DNA of 64,000 bases. Origin: Corythucha ciliata. Its lineage: Eukaryota > Arthropoda > Insecta > Hemiptera > Tingidae. The stretch is taken from contig CM075937.1 in NCBI GenBank assembly GCA_038030265.1, forward strand, positions 32,406,198 to 32,470,197. Direction: 5' to 3'. Under the pieces are notes generated by a model. The model had not been told where the DNA came from. It did no database searches and was given only the letters and a program-made list of their open reading frames with translations. How positions within the stretch are numbered: position 1 is the stretch's first letter; the number at the start of each line of letters is the position of its first letter. Made by a program: the position numbers and the translations under genes. Below are positions 1 to 9,191 of the stretch, in pieces.

Positions 1-300
1 CCCGAACCGCTCGTTTTTAAAGAGGCAGCCAGCAACGGCGACAATTGGCTCTCCAACTAGCCAAAACAGCAAAATTGGGTTCTGTATGAGGCGAATCCGT
101 GAAATTTTAACACTAGAAGAGCCCGACTCGCGGAATTGTTCTCATGATTGCCATAAACCAGTGAATTTACTTTTTTTAACCCCATGAAATTGGACTTTTG
201 CATGATTCAACCCCGCAAAATTGGCTGTTTAGGAAGTCAACCACACGAAATTGAATTTTTAATGCGAGAACCCGGCGAAATTGACTTCTATCCTATACCT
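1..300. repeat. Degenerate ~30-bp tandem array, family 3
   Basis: Successive units carry a CGAAATTG-like box, a T-rich stretch and a GAGCCAAAAC-like or AGTCAACC-like linker, repeating about every 30-36 bases. Individual units are strongly diverged, so the array is only visible when they are stacked. The same family recurs near 12.2-12.9 kb and, in the opposite orientation, near 13.0, 18.7, 19.3 and 45.6 kb. The array probably continues left of the window. No coding potential seen. Confidence 0.6.
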
Positions 301-344
301 AGTGCCAAGTTAATAAAAATTGGGGTTTGAAAGCAATAGTGAAC

Positions 345-730
345 ATCGAGGCCAGGGGCAAAAATCTCTAGGCCACTTAATCCATGAATAAACGGGAAAT
401 ATACTTTTCAAGTAGCGATAAATTACGTCTTTTTCTCAATTTTAGCTACGAAGTTGCTTCGTGAAACCGCGAATTGATGTTTTCTTAATTTTAGCGGCGA
501 ACGAGCACCTTTTCGCAGTTTTATCTGCGAATTAGCATTTTTCCCAATTTTGTCCGCGATTTAGCACATTTTCTTAACTTTAGCTGCGAATTATATCGCT
601 TTTTAATCATTTTAGCCGTAAATCAGCGTTTTTCTTAATGTTAGCTGCGAATAGGCACTTTTTATGAACTTTTACAGCCATGAATTAGCGCTTTTTCTCA
701 ATTTAAGCTACAAAGTTGCCCCAAGAATCC
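345..730. repeat. Degenerate ~30-bp tandem array, family 1, with leader
   Basis: Units of about 29-31 bases read roughly as TCAATTTTAGC, then CGAATTAGC, then a T run. About ten units are recognisable. The array is preceded (about 345-435) by a leader with an AATAAAC...GAAATATA...CAAGTAGCG pattern that is also found before the arrays near 7.4 kb and 40.9 kb. Two units contain a TACGAAGTTGC box (near 448 and 709), which recurs in other family-1 arrays. Confidence 0.65.
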
Positions 731-1007
731 GTAGATTTGCGTGTTTTCAAATTGTCAAAATTTGTAATTTTGCAACATGTAGACATAGTAATTGACTCGA
801 AGCACGATATCAAGCGGTAGGTGGTGGTGGTGGTCGTCGTCGTCGTGGTGGGGGAATCTGAACTGCTCAGGTTCTTGCTCTCCCAATCACGTCTGACTTC
901 CACTACCACAGCTCAGACATGAAAAGAAGACGAAAGGAAATTGATATCAAAGGAGCCGAAATGAAGTTTCTCTCAACATTGAACGCGATGGAACTATCGT
1001 TTGGCAT

Positions 1008-1340
1008 CTTATATGGGTCTTTTGTTTTGGGGGGTGCCGTCCCGGCCAAGTCGAGTCCGGCGACGCCAAGGTCACCATTTGGGCCCCTACGTCATACCCA
1101 ACGGGTCCCGGACTCGGAGGGGCTAGCACGGCTCCTCAAATCTCCTCACCCTCCCCAGAAAATCCAGTACTCGGACCCCTTGAGCCCTGGAAAATTCTTG
1201 GTCGGTCAACCTGTCCCTCCCAACACAGTAACCTCGCAGTAAACCTCGCTGCCGCAAACCCCTCACACTCTCTCACTAAATGACCCGTTGTCTCCTCCTC
1301 CACTCCACACCTCTCACATGTAGGGTCCTTATATGGGTCT
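1008..1340 (-). mobile_element. 5'-truncated non-LTR retrotransposon (LINE) 3' end with 13-bp TSD
   Basis: The insert (1021-1327) lies between two copies of CTTATATGGGTCT (1008-1020 and 1328-1340), a target-site duplication of the length LINEs make. Read on the minus strand it opens with a frame encoding a zinc-binding motif C-X2-C-X8-H-X4-C (CERCGVEEETTGHLVREC), typical of the region downstream of reverse transcriptase in several non-LTR clades. The frame continues for about 35 more codons before a stop. The minus-strand 3' end is short and A-rich (AAAACAAA). About 80 bases of its tail match the tails of the SINEs at 49.9 and 52.9 kb, best in the block TGGGTATG-CGTAGG-GCCCAAA. It is a dead-on-arrival copy with no RT domain. 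Confidence 0.8.
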
Positions 1341-4300
1341 AGTCTAGTGGGTACTACATAATCAGACTGTTAGTTGCTACGCGTAAGGGATCGTTTTTGC
1401 ATGCATGAAGCTCATAATATTATACTAAAACCTCGTTATACAGCAACTAGTGTCAAACCAAAACTTTGAGAGGGCTACATTCTCTCAGTCACTTGAAACA
1501 CTCCATTTCTTTTCTCTTCTTGATGCAGGGCACACCCAATCGAGTCAAGTAGAAACCGTTCTAATTTCCCTCCGTGGCAAATCATCTCAGAAAAATAAAT
1601 AAAATTATCAAAATCCGGCTCTAAATTACTTCAGACACTTTCTTGAGCGTAACTAACTTTTTTTCTGTTTTTAAGGATTGGGGAAGGATAAAAGATCCCT
1701 TCACCCCCTCTCATCACTTAAAATTAATTTACTCGAATTAATTCCGTCAAGATTTTGTAAATATTATTACAGGCTAATGAATGTCGTCACCGACGACCCA
1801 CTAAAAAAAAAAAAACTCTCACCACAAGATGAGTTTCATTTCCTTTAAGACTTCTTTCTAATTAAAGCCTTCACAAGATGCGAAAAAGTGGTAGGAGGGG
1901 GGGGGGCCGAAAGCGTGGTAGTGATGACTAGAACGGAGGGAGGAGAAGTGGGGTGAGATGAGAGAAGGAAATAAAAACCCTCAGTCAGTCTTAATTCTGA
2001 TTTTTTCCCCTTTTTCTTCTTCTACTTTTAATTTGTCCCCTCATTTCCCCTCTCTAGACCCCCGCAGGGTCCACAACCAAATTACATTTTTAATCCACTC
2101 CCACCATTTAAAAAAAAAGAGAATCCTTATTTTTCTAAATAAATGCGACATTAATTAACGAGTTTTTTTTAAAGCACTAAATATTTTCTTGCTTTCCACA
2201 GAATTTAGGTTTCTTTTATTCTTCTATATTACCACCCCGTATCCCCAGGGCATTTTCAGGTTATTTTATAAATTAAATTCTCCCTCCTTCCAATCCATAT
2301 GTATATAGGCTGATGAACCATTCCGCTGGATGAGATTTGGCATGAGAATTCTTCAATTAACCCTTACGAGACTCCATTCCAGATAGGGAAAGAGAAGGGA
2401 CTATTTTTTCTACAAAAGGAGAAAAGTTTCCCCCCCCCCCCAATGACTGGACGGGGGTAGTAGCAAAGATGAGGGAAAAGACCGCAGTGCGGGGTTCAGT
2501 TTCCCCTTCTGCCCTAGCCCTAAACCCATAACACACATAATACACATTACGCGCTCACACTAAGACAAACACAGGGATATTAATCTAAAGATATATAAGA
2601 TGAGAATATTTGGAGGAGACGGGGAAGGGGGTGAGGGAGGTCTTTTTTCTTTCTCATCCGAGATGGTATGCCTACCCACACCCTCTACTCTATTTTCACC
2701 CATCTCTCTTGGGTTATAATGAACCATTCGCGATGGTATGAACTAATGAACAAACACTGGAGGGGTAAGATATGACTAATGCACGGACCCGAGGAATTGG
2801 CAGAATTTCTTCTCTTCTATGAAGTTGGAAGGGGGAATGAGAGTTGAGAGAGCTTTTTCTCAACCCCCACTCTTGGCTGTTGTGCACGGTCAAGAAATAC
2901 AATAAATTCCTCCCTTGGTAATTATATAAGATATGAAGGCAATCTCCTTCGAGGGTATATATTTTCTTAAAAATCCTTACCCTCTTATTTTTCTGAATAA
3001 AAACCCGCTGTTATCCTCACCTGAAACAAACAAACAAACAACTTATTTAAATGCATTCTCGATAAGTGAGGAAGGTTGTGGAGCAATGATAGCATAGGTG
3101 TATGGACATAAACGATAAGAAAGATGAAATACTCAGTCCGTTGATAGCAGTTTAACACTGAAGGTATAGTCCTAGGATATGGGCCTTATTTGCACAGCCT
3201 TTTGAGTAAATATCCTTTAAAAAAAAAGTCCTTCTTAATATTATAGTGAGTGGTGGTGCTGAGGGGGTAGATGATGAAATGAACGATAGGGCTTTCATTC
3301 CAGTACGTCCAAATTTTTAAGCTTTTAAACACAGTTGATCAAACATAAGCAACAAAAAAGTGTCGCCTTAATATTTTTTATCTTAAAAACGATAAAAATT
3401 AAAGTTTTTTTTCCCCAAGATTTACTTTTATGAAGGAAACTTTTTTTGTGTGTGGTATCATTGTAGTGGGCTACAAGAGGTGCACCAGATGCGATGGTTG
3501 TGAAGGGGGGGGGGGATCGAAAGACTGGGTTAAAGGCTTATGCCGTCATCACATCACCACCCACGATACCTAGGAGTTCCGAGTTTTGAGAGAGATAGTA
3601 GAGGAAGCATATAGGGCGGGGTGAGGTATTGAGGGAAAAAAAGTAAAACTCTTTCCCCTTCGCCACGAACCTTTTTTTCTCTTTGTTCCTTGGACTCCTG
3701 TCGTCACACATACCTTACTTCCTCTTTCCCAACCCCATATCAACATCGATCCGAAAGCCGGAGGAACCACCGTTTTTCAAGGTCAACGCATCACTGACCT
3801 TCTTTTTAAAAGCGACAACCTCGATAGACGCATGAGTGACTTCAGTTGCACTTTTGGAATGACCGGGGAAGCGAGGAAGGTATAAACCTTCCTGCGTATA
3901 GCTTTACGCAGATTAATTTCTTTTTTTAAGACAACCCATTAGCGATTCAATTTTCGATTCGTTATTGAGACAGTTGGGTTTCTCCTTTACAAGGCTTACA
4001 ACTGATTTACTACGTCACATCCTTATTTCATGATTTGGCTGAATCGTAAAACCTGCTTGTTAGCATTTGAGAGACATCTAAATGTTGGCCATTAGCAACA
4101 AGTTCGTCTGATTTGTCAGTAGCTTACAAGAGGGACACCAATAATTAATTTCGTGCCCGTTTTGGTCAAACCGTTTTACTTGCCGCAATCAACGAGAGAA
4201 GGGAAGACAACTTCGGAGTCAACAATTAAACAAATGAATTTTAAATAAAACGTTCTTTCTTATTCGTGAGCAGAATGTATTAACTTAACTTTAATTTAAA

Positions 4301-6960
4301 GCTGATAACCCAAGAACCCCTTCCCCTCCCATATATGTGTATCCGACTGAAATTTAACAACACCTGGAAACTGGATCACCGTTTTTGACCGGTCACCTAA
4401 ATTTTCAACGCTAACCGTTCTGCCGTCATTTTGCAGTACTGTCCTCCGCTTCTATAACAAGAGCGGACCCTTGCTGGCAAAATAAATGACGTCACAAGCA
4501 GCATTTTCATTACTAGACACACTTCCTCGTGCCGCACACCTGCATCTAACTGCGGTCAACTGAGTAGAAGATTCGAATAGCTCTAATTTGGAAATACATA
4601 TTATAATCCCGTTTCAAAAATGAATTCAAATTGCTTTGATGAGTGCTATCTACGTCGTATAGTCCGCTATAAAAATTACTCCTTCAAAGAAACTGGGTGG
4701 TAAAGAAGTTATCGTCCCGACGCACCTTTATTGATCTGAATGCTGCCGCACATTTGGACTATAATATGCAATTTTATTCACTTTCTTCATAACCCCAACC
4801 CCCCTGCCTACTTCTAGTAACCTTTTTTCACGTAAAGGACTTGATTGCCAAAGCGTCTTTCGGTGGTATGACGAAGTGGTGGGGAGTATGCTTAGGAGTT
4901 TCGCCCCCTTCCATGATGTGTGCGAAGGGAGTTTTTCTTTTTCTTTCCTAGGGAAATAAGGTAAGAGCATGGAGGGGGGGAAGAGAGTAAAGCCTGTTTT
5001 TTATGCATTACGAGCTTCGAGCCCACCCCTCATTTTAGGGACGTTGGTGAGGGGTAAAATACCCTTCTTCGTCGTCTTTTCTCCAATTATTCGACTTTTC
5101 TTCTTTCCCTTCTGCGTTTTTCCCTCGTTCGCTTATTCCGCCTCTTCTTAAGATTCTAACTCCCACTCCCCTCCACACCATAGATGGTTGCAAAGAAGCA
5201 AGATTTTTCAGAGGAGCAAAGGGAAAAGGGCAAAAAGCGTAGAAGGAAGTAAGAGGGAGGGAATTTCTGTGATGATGGAAGGGATGAAGCGTGATGTTGG
5301 GAAGAGGTGGATGAGATTGAAATTCACCACATTCCCCTCTTCTTCTCCATCATTCCTTACGACTTTTTCCATTCCCCTTTATCAGTCCAAGCGTGCCTTA
5401 GGCTGTAAAAAAAAAGGGAGAAGTATTTGAGTGCGTAGAAAATAGAAATTATCTCTCTTTTTTAGTCAATCCAAGTGGAGATTTCAGCTTAAATATAAGT
5501 TTGATTAATTTTTCATATTATATCAATGAAACAGCTGAAGGCCTCTTGAATCTACTAAAAAAAGGAGTCCTATAGTTTCAGATGAATATTTATGATTTCG
5601 CCGTTAAATCGTCAGGTGAAAGAAAAAAAAATGCTAATGAAACGACTCCTTCTCATCCTTCACGACATTTGGGAACCGAACCAAAAAGCCTGGACTGAAT
5701 GTTTAAAATGTGAAAAAGAGCGGGGGTGTATGGGCGAAGAAGAAGAGAAGTAGACAAGGGTCATCGATCAACCGATTGATAGATGAACCTTCTTCCTTTC
5801 GAGCATTTGGTTTTCATTCAGATTCCACACCGACCTTCACCCCCCCCCCCCCAACCACAGCCTTGGTCACCACTGCCTGAACCGCCACGTTAACTGCTTT
5901 ACCTGGCCCAGCCCTGCCGTGCCTCTCCCATCTTCGTCACACTGTGGACGAGGGGATCACCTTTAAGGATACAAAAAAAGAAAGAAGCTATAAAACATAC
6001 ATGTGATAATTACCATAACTCCCCCTCACCCCCTTCCAACGAACCTTCCAGCCTCTCTTCAAAACCACAGTCTTTTTTTTTCTCTTGATCATTGGAAGAT
6101 AGTAGTAGCACCTAAGAATTTATGCTCGACCGACGTCAAGAGACAATAAAACTCAGAGCCGCAGCATAAATTATATTAATATTCCACTAATTCTTTAGGC
6201 CCCAGGCCACCTTATTTTCCCCCCTATATCCCATCTTTTTTTTTCTATTTTTAAAGGTATTCCCTTTCTTGGGCACTTGTTAATTGTGAGGTACCGGTTA
6301 TGGCTAAAACGTCCTTCTCATCGCGTTCTCGCTTTAAATATTTAAGAACCGCTCATTTTTTATTTATTCATTTTTTTCTTTCTTAGACACGCTAAATGAA
6401 ACCACCCCTCTCACACCACAACCTTTCCAGGCAAATAAATTCTTCGTCGAGGATTGGCTTAATAATTAATTAACCATCTTGACTTTTTGCACAAGTAAGC
6501 ACCCTCTCGCAAGACACTTTTCGAATTACAATGTTTCATTGTATAAAATAAAATATTTCTTGAAACAAGTTGAATGAGAATGTGAAGTCCATTCAAAGGC
6601 ATGATTTTCATGTTTCTCCGGATTCTTTATTATCGTGTTTGGTTCAAACAAAAAGTAATGCAGAGTCCCGAATGTAAGGTCAACAAAACATGACATATTT
6701 ATTGACCGTGCATTATATGTCTAGAGCGCATGTCTTCAGAGAATCTTCTCGTCGTCACTATTCATCCCATTTTAAGTTTTCGGCATGTGCCCGTAATCTT
6801 TGGTCCGGATATACCCTATATACAGCGGGCCTGGCAGCTTGGCTTCATCACTAAGCTCCCATAGTCACTAAGCTGTATACGACTTGATGCAAATAACAAG
6901 CTCGCCACGTGGTCGTGGAGGAGCGGCCAAGGAGGATGATGGCCTACGCCACCTATATGT
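1341..6960. other. Plain AT-rich sequence, no gene seen
   Basis: No supported coding region, RNA gene or mobile element was found here. The stretch alternates purine-rich and pyrimidine-rich patches and has several pure G or C tracts (1897-1906, 2430-2441, 3505-3515, 5840-5852). Short AATTAATTA-type motifs are common. The open frames are short and have low-complexity translations. Confidence 0.6.
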
Positions 6961-6969
6961 CGGGTGTCC

Positions 6970-7022
6970 GGACATTTGCGAACACGGACGTTTGCGAACG
7001 TAGGACTTTTGCGAACACTGGA
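6970..7022. repeat. Three-copy 16-17 bp tandem repeat
   Basis: Units follow GGAC-N-TTTGCGAAC with starts at 6970, 6986 and 7003, plus a trailing GGA. The core TTTGCGAAC is identical in all three copies. Function unknown. Confidence 0.75.
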
Positions 7023-7420
7023 TACCTGTAAAGGGGCGGTTTAAGAAGTCTTTTTAAATAGGGTTGTCAGGTAGCCAAACCCTATTGACATAGGTCCACG
7101 ACAACAGCCCACTATTCCTAGTTCAAATGGCAACTCTCTATCAGTGATAGGGGAACTCAATACTTTGAGCTCCGTTTCTAGGGATCTCGGAAGGATGCTA
7201 CACGAAGATCTTTAATATTGGGATGCTTCATGCAGGCCAATCTGTTGAGTTTTGGGTAGGAACCGGCTGTATTCCTCACTAAAGCATTAACCATTTAAGT
7301 GACCTCGACTCCAAGAGAGGGGCAATGACCCCTTTGCCCATCATTCTGGGCCCAGGCCTGCAGTATTTTCTAAATAAACAAGAAATGTAAATTTTACATA
7401 GCAATGAACAGGGAGTTTTT
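7023..7420. other. No gene seen
   Basis: This segment has no recognisable gene. The phrase GACCTCGACTCCAAG near 7304 recurs at about 21058, so part of it may be an old dispersed repeat. The last ~90 bases resemble the leader that precedes family-1 arrays. Confidence 0.4.
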
Positions 7421-7680
7421 ATCAACTTTAGACGCGAATTAACGCTTTTTGCTCAATTTTATCCACGAATTTCGCTTCTTCTCAATTCAAAGAGTAAAAT
7501 TGGGGGTTTCCCAACTTCAGCTGCTAATTACAGCTTTTTCTCAAATTTAGCCGCAAATTAGGGCCTTTTCTCACTATCGTTTACGATTTAGCGATATTCC
7601 CAATTTTAGCCGTGCGTTGGACATTTTTCTCAATTTTTGGCCTTAAATTAACGTTTTTCTCAATTTTAGACGCGATCTTA
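7421..7680. repeat. Degenerate ~30-bp tandem array, family 1
   Basis: About eight units with the TCAATTTTAGCCGCGAATTA-type pattern and intervening T runs. The array ends where the TIR element at 7690 begins. A short remnant of the same family follows at about 8296-8335, on the far side of that element, so the element seems to have inserted into the array. Confidence 0.6.
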
Positions 7681-7689
7681 TTCACTATT

Positions 7690-8288
7690 AGGGAATTATT
7701 GCATAAGCGTTTGACGCTTAAATTTCACGGTTATGAGACGTCACTTTAGCGTTACCGGATGTGCCGGTGGGAAATGAGTTATTGCAATTAAGAATGGCAC
7801 TTCAATATGAACATATGACAGGCACAGATGTATTTAACTGCTTCTAAGGAATTCATGAAAAAACTGTCTCCATATACTGTTGTATAGGTCTTTAAAAGTG
7901 TGTGGCTATACAACGTTTAAACTCCAAATTTGAGTTTTACGCTTACCGGGACATCACATAACCGTAACCGTTAACCGTCAAACGCTTATGCAATAGGGAG
8001 TTATTGCACAACCGTCTGACGCTTTACGGTTATGTGACGTCACCATAAGCATAACCGATTGTGCCGGGGGAAGAAGAGTTATTGTAATTAAGAGTGACGC
8101 TAAAATATGAACACATGATAGGAGCAAGAATGTACTTAATTGCTTCAAATGAATTCATAAAAAACCTCTCCATACTGGTCTTTAAGCGTGTGTGGTTCAC
8201 GCTTAAACTCAAATTTTGAATGCTACGCTTATTGTGACGTCACATAACCGTTAACGTTAAGCGTCGAACGCTTATGCAATAACTCCCT
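7690..8288. mobile_element. Dimeric TIR element (MITE-like) with 6-bp TSD
   Basis: The outer ends are inverted copies (AGGGAATTATTGCATAAGCG on the left; the complement of AGGGAGTTATTGCATAAGCG on the right). Both flanks carry ACTATT (7684-7689, 8289-8294), a likely TSD. Inside are two head-to-tail monomers of about 300 bases that meet near 7980-8010, where the right TIR of the first and the left TIR of the second share an overlapping junction. Each monomer has TGACGTCAC-like and GAATTCAT segments in the same order. No transposase frame, so it is non-autonomous. The superfamily is not assigned. Confidence 0.75.
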
Positions 8289-8369
8289 ACTATTAGCAAT
8301 AAATTAGCGATTTTTCACGATTCGAGCCATGGTCTTGGCTGGAGAACAGCACACAAGCGTTTAATTATT

Positions 8370-8543
8370 AGGGAGTTATTGCATAAGCGTTTGACGGTTA
8401 ACGGTTACGGTTATATGATGTCACGATAAGCGTAAAATTCAAATTTGGAGTTTAAACGTTAACCTCACTCGTTTAAAGACCTATACAACAGTATGGAGAC
8501 AGTATTTCATGAATTCATTATTGAAGCAGTTAAATACATCTAT
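8370..8543. mobile_element. Inverted half copy of the 7.7-8.3 kb TIR element
   Basis: It begins with the TIR (AGGGAGTTATTGCATAAGCG) and then matches the reverse complement of the right half of the first monomer (about 7822-7990). It stops abruptly at 8543, where the GC-richer inverted-repeat element starts. The missing half was not found on the other side of that element. Confidence 0.75.
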
Positions 8544-9181
8544 CCTCGACCTCAGACCTTCAGCCACCAGGGCTACTCAGTCCTGGTCTCATCAGCCCGG
8601 CAATTGAGCCGAGTACGGATCAGCCCGGCACTGATGAGACCGCAGGGGCCCTATTCAGAAACGTCGGGAAAAATGCCGCAATGTGGTTGCTATGGCGGGA
8701 TAATGTTATTTCTTATTCGGAGTCCTTGGATCCCGCTTGCGGCATGTTTTCACGACTGTTCGGAATAAGGCCCCACTGAGTAGCCCTGGTGGCTGAAGGT
8801 CTGAGGTCGAAACGGAGACTGGACCGCACCTTGGGTGCAATCTTCGTGAAGTTTGGTAGGTGCATAGCCCCCTAGGCATCCAACTGTTCTAATTTGAACG
8901 CTGGGCGCGGCGTCTATAGCCGCTACATCGCCAGTCCCCATTTCGCCCTCACGGTTATCATCGGTTCTGGTGAGCCGGCCCCTCCCCGTCTTGGTCTTTC
9001 CAGAACGGGTTGAGAGACGGAGGGGGGGGATCGTAGTGCAATAGCACCTCCACTCCCGGCGAGGGGCGGTTCATCGGCTCCGTACTCGGCTCAATTGCCG
9101 GGCTGATGAGACCAGGACTGAGTAGCCCTGGTGGCTGAAGGTCTGAGACCGAAACGACCGCACCTTGGGTGCAATCTTCGA
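8544..9181. mobile_element. GC-rich inverted-repeat element with hammerhead-like cores
   Basis: A segment at 8544-8612 reappears inverted at about 9077-9157. A plus-oriented copy also lies at about 8600-8850, split by a small TIR element (8645-8774). Repeated landmarks are CTGATGAGACC, CTGAGTAGCCCTGGTGG, CTGAAGGTCTGAG and CGAAACG, followed by GACCGCACCTTGGGTGCAAT in two copies (8822 and 9159). GGTCTCATCAG (8585-8595) and CTGATGAGACC (8631-8641) form a perfect 11-bp snapback. The CTGATGA...GAAA pattern with a possible GACC/GGTC helix resembles a hammerhead ribozyme core, as known in retrozymes and Penelope-like elements. No reverse transcriptase is visible. Assignment to a named family is inference. 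Confidence 0.55.
8645..8774. mobile_element. 130-bp TIR element nested in the inverted-repeat element
   Basis: The ends pair as GGGGCCCTATTCAGAAACGT and the inverted GGGGCCTTATTCCGAACAGT, followed by ATGCCGCAA on both sides. The GGGGCC-TATT end resembles PIF/Harbinger-type termini. It splits a copy of the motif that is intact near 9100 (CTGATGAGACC...ACTGAGTAGCC), which supports insertion. A clean 3-bp TSD is not clear. Confidence 0.6.
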
Positions 9182-9191
9182 ATAAGGGCAA

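Noticed and set aside
7136..7153. CTATCAGTGATAG, the core of the bacterial tet operator
   Set aside because: Only 13 bases match and the surroundings are ordinary animal-type repeats. There is no tet gene or vector sequence nearby, so chance is the simplest reading.
8750..9191. Two minus-strand frames sharing EDCTQGAV
   Set aside because: The shared peptide is the translation of the duplicated GACCGCACCTTGGGTGCAAT segment of the inverted-repeat element. No protein family is recognised.
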